NCBI GenBank assembly: GCA_947471745.1
Contig: CANJKZ010000774.1
Coordinates: forward strand, 1,240,001-1,304,000
Source of the DNA: Closterium sp. Naga37s-1
Lineage: Eukaryota; Streptophyta; Zygnematophyceae; Desmidiales; Closteriaceae
DNA length: 64,000 bases
Direction of reading: 5' to 3'
Translations under genes and position numbers: made by a program
Notes under the pieces: generated by a model
Seen by the model: the letters and a program-made list of their open reading frames with translations, nothing else
Databases searched by the model: none
What the model was told of the DNA's origin: nothing
Shown here: positions 1 to 9,109 of the stretch, piece after piece
How the letters are laid out: each line of letters opens with the position of its first letter
How positions within the stretch are numbered: position 1 is the stretch's first letter

Positions 1-72
1 TAGTGTGGCTGTCCCTCACAATCTTCCCTCTCGTTTCCTGCTTCCATGCCACCCATCCGCCATGGGCGCGAG

Positions 73-933
73 CAGGTGGAGGCGGTGATCGCCATCATCA
101 TCGACGAGGCACGCACGGGGGAGATCGGCGACGGCAAGATCTTTGGTGAGCTTGCCTCTGCAACCCTGCTGCATCTTCGGACTTCCCTTGCTGTGTGCCC
201 TACCAGCACCACCAAGCTACCCTTGCTCATGCCATTGCTCTGCACCGCTTCTCTCCACTTCTTTTGTGCAACATCACATTTCTCCCCATCACATAGGACC
301 TTCAAGTTTCACCCTGATTGGACTAGTCGTTTACGTTCAACATGATAGCATTAACAAACGCTTGCCCTGTTGTGTTCTAATGTTTACGGGCTTGTGTGTT
401 TCTGTCTGTTTTGTTCTTGTTTTTTGTTTCTGTTTTATTTTTTGTAATATACATACGGTGATTCACATTGCTTAGCAGAACGTAAGCATGTTAGTGTGAC
501 CTTAGATACAGTTCCTTACCCATTCATCTCCTGTGTATCTCCCTCTCTCAGTGTCCCCAGTGGCTGAGGTCATTCGAGTCCGCACAGGTATGGCCAACCT
601 CCTTCCTTTCTCTCTTGATACCTCTCCCCTGGCTCTTCATGATGGCCCCCTTCTGTTTCACTAGCCACTTCTTTTTCCCTTCACACTCTATATTTCATGT
701 CAATGGAAAGCCCCTGCCTTGCCCTTTTCCAACGCTATTTTTTCAATTCTTTTCCGTTCAAGCAAACAATCTCTTCACAATGATTCTCCACTCTGCCCGG
801 ACTCTTTGCACTCTTGTGCACAGGGGAGAGGGGCATAGAGGCAGAGAGAATGGCCGGAGGACGCATGGATCTCCTGGAGGCAGCTGGCAAGGGCGCTTCC
901 TACGTTGCTTTTGATGGTTACGAAACCTCGTGA
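73..933 (+). CDS. GLB1: Nitrogen-regulatory protein PII (GLB1-type), last three exons, partial
   Basis: PII is the trimeric sensor of 2-oxoglutarate, ATP/ADP and, in plants and green algae, glutamine; it acts in the plastid, where it activates N-acetylglutamate kinase (family knowledge). Three exons are visible: about 73-145, 552-587 and 824-933. The first encodes QVEAVIAIIIDEARTGEIGD then GKIF, the second VSPVAEVIRVRTG across its junctions, and the third GERGIEAERMAGGRMDLL and onward to a TGA at 931-933. This is the PII C-terminal signature, with the TGEIGDGKIF loop and the RTGERG ligand-binding segment. Intron 1 (146-551) starts GTGAGC and ends TCTCTCAG; intron 2 (588-823) starts GTATGG and ends GTGCACAG; both interrupt codons in phase 1 and join in frame. 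The 5' edge could be base 73 or 76 (two AG acceptors after a pyrimidine-rich run). The N-terminal half, the T-loop and any transit peptide lie outside the window. About 26 residues follow the ERM motif, compatible with the glutamine-binding C-terminal extension of green-lineage PII (inference). Confidence 0.9.
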
Positions 934-1396
934 ATCGTGATACAGTCTTCCTGGTTTTATGATCTCTGGAGTTATATCCGGTCCTCAGTTATAAACACAC
1001 CCCTTGAAATAACGTGACCTATAATAAGCACATGTATACTTTTTTTAAACAATATGTTCAAAATTGTAACAAGTTTCACTTTTGCAACCTTGTCCAGATT
1101 CATTTTCGGTTCCCTTGACTCTTGATAGGTAAAGGTTAAGGTTAGTGTTATACCGTTATATAAAGGTCGTAACCATGTACAGCAATGCATAGAGCAGTGT
1201 TAGGCCCCTTGGCCTAAATCCGCTAAAGATTAGCGAGGTCGACCAAGTCGAGGATGAAAACTCGGCGGAAGACTTTGCGAAAGAAGTATTGGCGAAATAG
1301 GCGAAGAAGCTACTGAGTTTTTGAAGAGTTGAGTGAGAATTGGTTGATATTGGGGAATACAAGCAAGGTTGATATACCGTATTACCCCGGATAGTA
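934..1396. other. 3' flank of the PII gene; no gene seen
   Basis: AT-richer than the rest of the window and without recognisable coding potential or a clear polyadenylation motif. It presumably includes the PII 3' UTR. A short perfect hairpin (TTAGGCC-CCTT-GGCCTAA) lies at about 1199-1216. Confidence 0.4.
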
Positions 1397-1478
1397 GCGC
1401 ATATGCGCTTATAAAAAAATCAGGTTTTTTATGGGGGGCGCTTGTAATTGAATATCGGCCATAAGCGCCGGCGCTTAT
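1397..1478. repeat. Hairpin repeat, copy 1
   Basis: Contains GCGCATATGCGC (1397-1408), then TGCGCTTATAA, a T-rich and G-rich stretch, GGCGCTTGTA, and ends in the 18-bp palindrome ATAAGCGCCGGCGCTTAT (1461-1478). The GGCGCTT and ATAAGCGCC segments can pair. A second copy lies about 365 bp to the right. Confidence 0.6.
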
Positions 1479-1767
1479 ATAACGACAAATACAGAAATAC
1501 AACTTAAACGCACCAAATTGTACATTTCAGTCTCGTAAGTTGAATCGAATCGAAATTTTACAGGGTCCTGAATCAGAATCGCGCGAGAGCGATGTTCTGA
1601 CGGTGCACAGAGCTTTGACACGTCATTTTGCCCGCGTGCCAACTCATACTGACTGGACGCGCAACCAGTAGGTCCTCGAAAGTTAAACAAAGTGAAAATG
1701 GGGGTGTTGACTCGCTAGAAAATTGAATTTCGTTACTGTTTTAATCAGCATTGAAAAATAAAATTTG

Positions 1768-1836
1768 CATGCGCTTATAATATGTCAGTCTTTTACGGGG
1801 GGGGGCGCTTATAATCGAATTCCGGCCATAAGCGCC
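1768..1836. repeat. Hairpin repeat, copy 2
   Basis: Same order of blocks as copy 1: GCGCTTATAA, T-rich, a run of about nine Gs, GGCGCTTATAATCGAATTCC, then GGCCATAAGCGCC. GGCGCTTAT and ATAAGCGCC form a 9-bp stem. Related GGCGCC-rich words continue to about 1895. Class unknown, possibly a small MITE. Confidence 0.6.
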
Positions 1837-2129
1837 ATGCTCCAGATAGAAGCGTCGGCGCCTTTAATCGGACGGCGCCTATATCCGGGGCCACACGGTA
1901 GCATGCAAGATCGAATGATGGAAAGTACTTCGTGAGACTAGAAAGTAGAAGCAAGAAAAGTAGAGTGCCACGTGGCACAAGGAAGTCAAGGAAGATGAGG
2001 ATAAGGGTGAGATGGAAAGTAGTGTTCAAAGTGAACAGTAAATCCCCATCTAACAGCAGCTAGAAATATGGTATACACCAGGCCCTCAGATTCACTTTGG
2101 TACGGTAGCACTGATCAGGGCTGTTGCTA

Positions 2130-2845
2130 GGATTTAGGCCCATCTTAAATCCCAAAAAGTTTTGTCTGACGTTCAGACCGGCAAAAAAAACTGGTCTATT
2201 TTTTCATACAAAACTTGGAGCTGTGTCTGAATTTTCAGACGAATGGTTTTACATGGTCTGGTTGATGTAATACACTAGGTGACCATAATACTGTACGATT
2301 CATATTCTACTGAGTATGACATGCAGCTAGCAAGGACACTGACAGCCCGCTAGCAGACAGTCGTAGCAGGTTGGCCGATGAGGGACTCGGAGGGAGTTGG
2401 GTTACGATACGATACGAGGGGCACGCATGGGGGATTTTGTCTACGCGAGGGACCAGGGGGCGGAGGGAGGGACTTGAGGGGAGCTGAGGGGGGACATGGG
2501 GGAGGGGGGAAGGACGTGGGCTGTGATGCGAGAAGAGTGAGCGAGGGACTTTCGATGAGGCTGCGCTGCTTGAGGAGTGAGGGACTTGGTGGGGGGGCTG
2601 GGTTAGGAGAAGAATGAGGGACTTGGGGCAGGGGGGAACGAGAGTGGGGGCGTGGGAGGGGAGAAGTGGTGGGGAGGGGAGGGGGGGGGGGGGGGAAAGG
2701 GGAGGGAATATAATACTTGGTCTTTTTTTATTCAGACGAAATAAAATCGTCCATCCGATGGTTCAGATGAAATATAATCGGTGGTCTGGAGCATCAGATG
2801 AAACGGAAAAAGAGGTCTGATTTTAAGACCACCATACCAAATTGG
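2130..2845. repeat. Fold-back/MITE-like element with diverged inverted arms
   Basis: The left arm (about 2130-2270) carries TTAAATCCC, GTTTTGTCTGACGTTCAGAC and repeated TCAGAC words. The reverse complement of the right arm (about 2720-2845) carries TTAAAATCAGACC and GTTTCATCTGATGCTCCAGA in the same order. Between them is a purine-rich, G-rich stretch (about 2378-2720) including a run of 15 or so Gs near 2680. Arms are imperfect and no target duplication was found, so the element call is tentative. Confidence 0.4.
2378..2720 (+). repeat. G-rich purine tract (low complexity)
   Basis: Dense GGGG/GAGG words over about 340 bp, with the longest G run near 2680-2695. Open frames through it encode only Gly/Arg-rich low-complexity sequence and are not credible genes. 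It has obvious G-quadruplex potential on the plus strand. Confidence 0.7.
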
Positions 2846-2857
2846 TATGATACCAAG

Positions 2858-3310
2858 AGCCCTGGCGGTAACGAAGTCGTGTGCGGCTTGGACGTGTGCC
2901 AGTGTGGTTGGCTGTTATGGTGTAAGTGGTCTCGTCCATAGCACAGGAAGAAAGGAGATTTCTCTATGGCCGCATGTTTCGTGTTGTTGTAAGCGAACTC
3001 AAGCGTCGGTAACTGTAGATCCCAGTGGCTGATGTCGTCTTTGCAAGCTGTGCGCAGTAACTGTTCAACCACCTGATTGAGTCACTATGTCTGTCCGTCA
3101 GTCTGGGGGTGGGATGCTGAAGACATTTCAAGCTTTGTCCCCAACAATCCCATGAGTTCCCTCCAAAACTTACTAGTGAACTTTGGGTCCCTGTCTGAGA
3201 TGAGTGTAGCGTGGATGCCGTGGATGGTGATAATACGGTCAAAGAAAAGGCGAGCAGTTGCTTCAGCATTAGTCGTGGCGTTGGTCGGGATGAAGTGTCC
3301 CATTTTTTAG
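2858..3310 (-). pseudogene. Gypsy-A integrase core and C-terminal piece
   Basis: Minus-strand translation gives MGHFIPTNATTNAEATARLF, LISDRDPKFTSKFWRELMG and HPQTDGQT, the order typical of the Ty3/gypsy integrase core (second catalytic Asp in SDRDPKFTS). It is followed by LQLPTLEFAYNNTKHAA and SPFFLCYGR, the segment after the catalytic Glu. Integrase inserts element cDNA into host DNA. Fossil, not a working gene. Confidence 0.85.
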
Positions 3311-4637
3311 AACTTGTCGCTGGAGCTGGAGGTGCTGGCGCTGGGGGTGCTGTGTCTGGCGGTACTGGTGCTGGAGGCACTGTGTGGCCGCGACCGTTTT
3401 TCGTTCCCCTGCTTCGCCAGGTTCTTAGTCTCCCGTCTTCTACTGGCCTTCCTCCTAGATTACTGAGTCCACCGCCTCTCCAGTCGCAGCCACAGTTACA
3501 GCCAGGCTCCCCACTGCCTGCTCCCTCTCCTTACGCTGAGCAGACAGACTCTTTTACAGAGCGTCGTGAGCCTAAGTCTCGTCCTACCTCGCCTGTTCGC
3601 CCTGTTCACACTGGTCGTCGGGTTCCTCGTCCGCATCCTCCTCCCGTCCCCGGCACCCACGCTATGGCACTTCGTCCTTCCTCTGTTCCACTGCGTGTTC
3701 CTTTGCCTGCTCCTCCTGAGTCCTCTCTTCCTGTGGTCCCTGACCCTGAGTCTGACCGCGCTCGTGCTGTTAGTCCTGCTGTCTCTCGTCTTCTCGCCAC
3801 TGCTGTCACAGACCCTTCGTTTGAGTCTGCTGCTGCGTCTGCTCTCGTTGCTGAGCTGCTTGACTTTGCTGCTGCCTGTCGTCGGGACTACGCCACTGCT
3901 CTTGTTGCTGAGTCTGCGTCTGCCAGTCCTCCGTCCGTCGGGGGTGAGTGTGCTCTTGGCACGGACGTCCTTGAGGACAGGCAGGAGGAATTTGAGTGTC
4001 TTGCAGCTGCTGTACCTCATCTCGTGGCCAGGCGGCTTGCCCCTGAGGGAGACCCAGATGCACCAGACATCCCGACCCCGCGCTCTTATGCACAGGCGAT
4101 TACGGGTCCTTACTCCTCTCAGTGGCAGACAGCCATGGACGCCGAGATGGCATCCTGGAAGTCCACAGGCACCTACGTCGACGCAGTTCCCTCGTCTGGG
4201 GCGAACATTGTTGATGGCATGTGGATTTTTAGGGTGAAGCGCCCGCCGGGTTCTCCGCCTGCCTTCAAGGCGCGTTACGTTGCTAGAGGCTTCAGTCAGC
4301 GGCAGGGGGTCGACTACTTCCAGACCTTCTCCCCCACCCCGAAGATGACTACTCTTCGGGTGTTGCTGCATATCGCTGCTCAGCGTGACTACGAGCTGTA
4401 CTCTCTGGACTTCAGTACAACTTTCTTTTAGGGCAGCCTGCACGAGGAGATCTGCCTGCGCCGCCCACATGGCTTCACTGGGTCGTTTCCTGCAGGTACC
4501 CAGTGGAGCCTCCGGCGGCCAGTCTACGGCTCCGCCAGGCGCCTCGCGAGTGGCACGACACACTGAGGACTACACTTGCGGCTCTGGGGTTTACTCCTTC
4601 GACTGCTGACCCGTCGCTGTTTCTTCATGTCTGTTAG
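3310..4637 (+). mobile_element. Copia-1 fragment (integrase/RT spacer and reverse transcriptase)
   Basis: Plus-strand piece without LTRs. It starts in the Gly/Ala-rich spacer (AGAGGAGAGGAV-like), continues through the Ser/Pro-rich linker with FAAACRRDYATALVAESASA and DVLEDRQEEFECL, and enters reverse transcriptase (GMWIFRVKRPPGSPPAFKAR, ARGFSQRQGVDYFQTFSPTP). It ends inside RT. Sequence closely matches the same segment of elements I-IV. Broken fragment; how it arrived in Gypsy-A is not clear because no terminal repeats are present. Confidence 0.85.
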
Positions 4638-5403
4638 TTCGGTCGGACTAAGGCGTTATGGTTTACGGAAGACGGGTTTCGCACCTGGTTCTTCCAGGAT
4701 CTCATGCTCGTGGGTTCAGGCTGGAGGTACTCCTGCAGGTAGGTCATCCGGCATGACGTCATTGTATCCCGCTAACACCTCCTGTACTGCTGCAAGTAGC
4801 TCCGAGTTCGACTTCCCCTCCACTGCTACTGCTATCACCAGTGCTAAGTAACCTGTGTTACTCTCGTTCACTGTATGTTCGAACCGTGCAAGTGTCGTCT
4901 CCGGAACATCCCCTGTATCCCTCCAGCTTCGCAGCTCTACACGTCTCCCGTTGTTGTAGATGTAAGCCTTCTGGTTGACCCAGTCGAACTCGGGGTTGAA
5001 CCGCTTCAAGAAATCACGCCCCAAGATGAAATCTAGTCCCTTGATGTTCGTGATCGGCAACGTCGACTTCCCTCTCAACGCACCTATGTGGAGCTGCAGT
5101 GTTTTCTCGCCGTGGATGGGAAGCTTCGTACCGTCCACCATCGTTGCTGTAAATTGGGCCTCCTCCGAGGACCCTCCTATTTTTTTCCAATGTCCCGCGG
5201 TCGCACAATGAGTGGGACGCACCACTGTCCACCAATGCTTTGAGGCATCGCCCTTTGCAGAGCACCTCGAGCAGGAGTGGATTTTGTTGCACTGAGTAGC
5301 CAAAGATGGTCACGTTAATATGATCATAGGGTACATCAAAATATTCATAATCCCTATTTCCTATACCTGACTCAGCACTCTTTACTTCTGACCTCACCTG
5401 GGG
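4638..5403 (-). pseudogene. Gypsy-A protease and start of reverse transcriptase
   Basis: Minus-strand frames contain LKALVDSGASHSLCDRG, the retropepsin active-site signature, then LDFILGRDFLKRFNPEFDW, the flap/C-terminal region of a gypsy protease. YNDVMPDDLPAG and EHEILEEPGAKPVFRKP follow; the latter is the usual entry to gypsy reverse transcriptase. The block abuts the small LTR element at 5409 with its duplicated target GGTAG. Fossil. Confidence 0.85.
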
Positions 5404-5408
5404 GGTAG

Positions 5409-5584
5409 TGTCAGAATGTGTAGTTTGTCTAGTTTGCAGTGGGGTACTCTATAGTGAGTACGGCCCCTAGGGTTTCCTATATGTATCCACCTTCTTGGTA
5501 GTCAAACCCCTCCTTTGCCTATTTTCTCTTGCATAGCTAGCTAAACCCTAGCTATGGCTCCTCATTCCTCGTACTATTCTCACA
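5409..5584 (+). repeat. 5' LTR of the 2.1-kb small LTR element
   Basis: 176 bp, starts TGTCAGAATG and ends ATTCTCACA; preceded by target copy GGTAG. Confidence 0.9.
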
Positions 5585-5791
5585 TGGTATCAGAGCGAAG
5601 GACTCGGGTTCGAATCCAAGTATGTGCACTTCGGGCATCCCAATGCGGGGGGGTGTCAGAGGTCCACTGGTGATCCCCGATTGATCCTAGGGAAGGGTTA
5701 CAAGCTGGTTGTCCTGGGGGGTTATGGGCGCACTGACCCGCTACTTAACAAGCCCTTTTATCCCAATGGTCTAGTGGTTGGGATTCTGACA
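5585..5791 (+). mobile_element. Half mini-LTR element fused to a foreign LTR
   Basis: 5585-5653 (69 bp) matches the internal segment of the 345-bp mini-LTR elements at 6619 and 58915: primer site TGGTATCAGAGC, B-box-like GGTTCGAATCC (5607-5617), purine run before the LTR. 5654-5791 (138 bp) matches their LTR, TGTCAGAGGTCC...GATTCTGACA. The left LTR expected for this element is absent; its place is taken exactly by the larger element's LTR ending at 5584. Immediately right, at 5792, comes another primer-site-like TGGTATTAAGAGC belonging to the larger element. Confidence 0.85.
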
Positions 5792-5867
5792 TGGTATTAA
5801 GAGCTCGTTCGATTCTAACCTGTGAGCCCACCCTAAGCTTCCGCTGCTTTCGTGTCTGTCGCGCGCC

Positions 5868-6340
5868 CCGTGGCGCGCGACGCTTTTTTCTTCCCGCCAC
5901 GCGCTCAGGGCGCGCGGCGGTTTTCTGCCCGCCGTGCGCCCCAAGGCGCGCGGCGGTTTACTACCTCACGCAGCGCCCTGGGGGCCCGCGCGCTGCCCTG
6001 CCCGTTGCCCGTCGCGGCGCCCTAGGGGTCCGCGCGTCGCCCTGCCCGTCGCCCGTCGCGGAGCCCTGGGGGCCCGCGCGTCGCCCCCCCATCCCGTCGC
6101 CCGTCACGGAGCCCTGGGGGGCTGTGCGTCGCCCTGCCCGTCGCCCGTCGCGGCGCCCTGGGGGCCAGCGCGTCGTCCCCCCCTCCCATCGCCCGTCGCG
6201 GCACCCTAGGGGGCCGCGCGTCGCCCCTCCCGTCACCCGTCGCGGCGCCCTGGGGGGCCACGCGTCACCCCTCCCGTCGCTCGTCGAGGCGCCCTGGGGG
6301 CCCGCGCGCCGCCCCACTTCCGCTCACACGCCGCCCCAGC
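5868..6340 (+). repeat. GC-rich minisatellite in the small LTR element
   Basis: Imperfect tandem units built from CGCGCGTCGCCC, CCCGTCGCCCGTCGCGG and GCGCCCTGGGGGCC, roughly 45-60 bp per unit and about seven units (clearest 5968-6310). All six frames stay open for long stretches because of the repeat; the Pro/Arg/Ala-rich ORFs are not genes. Confidence 0.85.
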
Positions 6341-6618
6341 TGCTGCCCGCGTTTCTGCCCTGCGTTGGGGGTATGGGGGTGGCGGGTATGGGGGTGGCGG
6401 GTGTGTGAACTTTCCCCTCCTCCTCCTCCTCTGTCTCCCACTGCTGTAGCTGCCGCTGAGGGGGGTGGGTGTGTGGGAGCTGAAGGAGTGGTGCTAGGGG
6501 GGTGTCGTGGGAGTGAAGCTAGGGGTGCAGCAGGGGGTGTGAACGGGAGTTTTGGGACAAAGGGGGAGGTTGAAGGGGGGTGGCCGCCGTGAAGCCAGCA
6601 GCTCCAGTCGCCCGTGAG

Positions 6619-6963
6619 TGTCAGAGGTCCACCGGTGATCCTCGATTGATCCTAGAGAAGGGTTACAGGCTCGTTGTCCTGGGGGGTTATGGGCGCACTG
6701 ACCCGCTATTTAACAAGCCCTTTTATCCCAGTGGTCTAGTGACTGGGATTCTGACATGGTATCAGAGCAAAGGTCTCGGTTTCGAATCCCAGTGTGTGCA
6801 TTTCGGGCATCCCAGTGCGGGGGGGTGTCAGAGGTCCACTGGTGATCCCCGATAGATCCTAGAGAAGGGTTACAGGCTCGTTGTCCTGGGGGGTTATGGG
6901 CGCACTGACCCGCTACTTAACAAGCCATTTTATCCCAGTGGTCTAGTGACTGGGATTCTGACA
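6619..6963 (+). mobile_element. Complete 345-bp mini-LTR element (SMART-like), copy A
   Basis: LTRs are 6619-6756 and 6826-6963, 138 bp each, TGTCAGAGGTCC...GGGATTCTGACA, differing at about 5 sites. The internal segment is only 69 bp (6757-6825): primer site TGGTATCAGAGC (6757-6768), then GGTTTCGAATCC and a purine run ending GCGGGGGGG. Target duplication GTGAG flanks it (6614-6618 and 6964-6968). No coding capacity. An A-box-like TGGTCTAGTGA (6732-6742) in the LTR and a B-box-like word (6778-6789) after the primer site give a tRNA-Glu-like Pol III promoter layout. This matches the SMART class of very small plant LTR retrotransposons. Confidence 0.9.
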
Positions 6964-6968
6964 GTGAG

Positions 6969-7165
6969 ACCGTTGCGCCAGGCGCCCGTGAGCCCGTCGC
7001 TCCAGTTGCCCGTGAGCCCGTTGTTCCAGTCGCTCGAGAGTCAGTTGCTCCTGCCGCTCGTCTAGCCGCGGAGCCAGTTACTCCAGTTGCCCGTGTGCCA
7101 GTTGCTCCAGTTTCCAGTGTGCCAGTTGCTCCAGTTGCCCGTGTGCCGGTTGCTCCAGTTGCGCC
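6969..7165 (+). repeat. Short tandem repeat (CCAGTTGC-based)
   Basis: Units of about 20-21 bp such as GTGCCAGTTGCTCCAGTTGC repeat with variation between the mini-LTR element and the 3' LTR of the host element. The same words precede the mini-element at about 6590-6618, so the mini-element inserted into this array. Confidence 0.75.
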
Positions 7166-7326
7166 ATGTGCCAGAAGCTTCAGCTGCCGCCCACTACCTC
7201 CTCTCCTCTCATAGTCCCTCCTCCTCCACACTTGCCCTCTGTGATAACTTCTAGCTTTGCTTATATTTGTGAACTATAAACTGCTGCTTGTTGTGCTGAT
7301 CATACCCCACTTTGACTATGGGGGTG

Positions 7327-7500
7327 TGTCAGAATGTGTAGTTTGTCTAGCCTGCAGTGGGGTACTCTATAGTGAGTACGGCCCCTTAGGGTTTCCTATA
7401 TGTAACCTGCTTGCTAGTCAAACCCCTCCTTTGCCTATTTTCTCTTGCCTAGCTAGCTAAACCCTAGCTATGGCTCCTCATTCCTCGTACTATTCTCACA
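7327..7500 (+). repeat. 3' LTR of the 2.1-kb small LTR element
   Basis: 174 bp, TGTCAGAATG...ATTCTCACA, followed by target copy GGTAG at 7501-7505. Confidence 0.9.
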
Positions 7501-7505
7501 GGTAG

Positions 7506-8955
7506 AAGTTTTTTTCCGAGGCTTGTACAACTTCTCCTGAGCCAGGAACCTTCCCCTAAGCCTTTGCAGCTATGTAGGCTTCACCTATGGGAAATGGGGA
7601 TCCTTAACACGTTGCTGTGGGGAGAGAATGTTAACTCCTTGAAATGTTCGACCCTTTTCAACGCTCCGGAGTTGTTTTCCCAACTTCTCAGGTACCTGAA
7701 TGATTTCTTCAGGCTTTTTCTTAGCCTCTAATTCTCCCTTAAAATTTTCAAAGGCTTGAAAACCACGAGAAGTAATATTCTTACTTAAAGTACCTTTATA
7801 GGATAACTTTAACGGATTCTTATTCTCGGAGGTGTTCGGCTGGACATTCCCGGTTGGTGCAGAGTCTTTTTTCGCGGAGTCTCCCTTCGGCTCGGCGAAT
7901 TTCCATTGTGCCGGCCGGTCGTGACGTTTTAAATTCGCGTCAAGATTTCTCCTTTTTTTCGCTTGCTCCGAAGTCTCCACGTCATCGCCCCTTTCCCTTT
8001 TTTCGAGTCTTTTCGTGGTCGCCAGGTCGATCTGCGGCTACTGGCAATTCTTGTTTTTTTACTTCGAGGGTGCTGCACTGTTTTTGCCCTACAGCCCGCA
8101 CATGCTTTCTTAATTTTCCAACACGCCAAGATTCGATGTCCGGTTGTGCCGCAAATTCGTATGTCTTAGATTTCGCCGGCTGCTAATTCGCGTCGATCTT
8201 GTCGATATCCATCTGGTCGGCGGTCGTGGGGGGTGCCGATCGCTCCGGTGAATGCATCGAACCTTTCTGCTGCGTAGACCATGTCGCGGTAGTTACTATA
8301 GTTCGCGGCGATCACCTGTCTGCGGACTTTGTTTTTTAGTCCTTCGTTGTACGCTTGGATTTTTTCGCCTTCGGTCAGGTCGTTGATCCAGTTAAAAATG
8401 TTTTCCATCTGCTGCGTGTACTAAGCTAAACTGCCGAACTGTCGGCGCCAATGAATCTGCTGCCATGCCATGTAGCTCGAATTTCTCGGTTCGAAACGTT
8501 GGATAAGGGCTGACCGAAACTGCGCCCACGAACCCTCGCCTCGGATTTCGTTACTATTGTAAATCCACTCGAGTGCCGGGCCTCGCAACCGTGTGGCTGC
8601 GAGCCGAATCCGCATCGCGTCATTTGTCGGGGTCGTACAGTCAACGACTTCAAAATAAAATTCGAGGGTTGCGATGAATCGCCGGACGTTCGTTCCCTTC
8701 GCGCTCGGATCGAACGCCTCTGGTAGCCTCGGATGTGCCACCTCAAGATTCACTGGAGTTGTTGCTGAAGTTTGAAATGTTGGTGTCGCTGCTGCTGCTG
8801 CTGCTGCTGTCGCCGCTGCATTCGCTGCTCCCGTGGCGGCTGCCAACTAGTTCGCGAGTATTGCATCAATTTGCTGGAGTGCCGCTCGCGTCTGGTCCAG
8901 GTCGTTGCGAAGGGTTGCAACTTCCTGTACGAAGCTGTCATCCTGGACATCCATG
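7506..8955 (-). pseudogene. Gypsy-A gag
   Basis: Minus-strand frames encode an Ala/Gln-rich N-terminal run (from a GCT/CTG microsatellite near 8785-8820), then PRLPEAFDPSAKGTNVRRFI, LEFYFEVVDC, AATRLRGPALEWIYNSNEIR and FRSALIQRFEPRN. This is the classic retrotransposon Gag (capsid) pattern of Ty3/gypsy elements. Downstream come NKVRRQVIAANYSNYRDMVY and a basic Lys/Arg-rich stretch. Gag forms the virus-like particle. Fossil with several breaks. Confidence 0.85.
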
Positions 8956-9109
8956 TCTGCTGACATCGCTTCCAAAAAACCGGGTTGAGGGGGACCGAAA
9001 AAACCCGGGACTGGTTTTACGTACCCGAAATCGGTGCTTCTCGTTCGTCGCCCCCGCGGTTTTTTGAAGACTGGTTTTTAGTGGTTGAAAAAACTTTGCA
9101 TGTGAACGA

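Larger units (their letters stand above)
5409..7500 (+). mobile_element. Small non-autonomous LTR element (TRIM/LARD-like), complete ends
   Basis: The 5' LTR is 5409-5584 and the 3' LTR 7327-7500, both TGTCAGAATGTGTAGTTTG...CTATTCTCACA. The target duplication is GGTAG (5404-5408 and 7501-7505). TGGTATCAGAGC (initiator-tRNA-Met type primer site) follows the 5' LTR directly, and a purine run (ATGGGGGTG) precedes the 3' LTR. The 2.1-kb length carries no recognisable gag or pol, only GC-rich tandem repeats, so it must rely on another element's proteins. LTR ends resemble Copia-1 LTR ends (TGTCAgAA...CTCACA), suggesting Copia-1 as helper (inference). LTRs differ at roughly 5-6% by eye. Structurally whole. 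Confidence 0.9.

Noticed and set aside
143-475. 110-residue frame overlapping the PII exon
   Set aside because: It lies mostly in intron 1 and is hydrophobic and Cys/Phe-rich from a pyrimidine-rich intron.
2378-2820. Gly/Arg-rich plus-strand frames as possible genes
   Set aside because: They run through a purine-rich, G-run low-complexity tract between inverted arms of a repeat.
3496-4563. 355-residue minus-strand frame opposite the Copia-1 fragment
   Set aside because: Antisense shadow of conserved RT coding sequence; the same shadow recurs opposite other copies (14172-14846, 24256-24930, 32280-32969).
5655-5830. A genuine tRNA-Glu gene
   Set aside because: A and B boxes are present, but acceptor-stem pairing and an intact anticodon arm are not convincing, and the same sequence recurs as part of mini-LTR elements.
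5934-6317. Long Pro/Arg/Ala- or Gly/Arg-rich frames on both strands
   Set aside because: They are products of the GC minisatellite; all frames stay open and no domain is visible.
6619-6963. A dimeric tRNA-derived SINE
   Set aside because: Exact 138-bp terminal repeats, a primer site and purine run next to them, and a 5-bp duplication fit an LTR element better; no A-rich tail is seen. Kept as an alternative.
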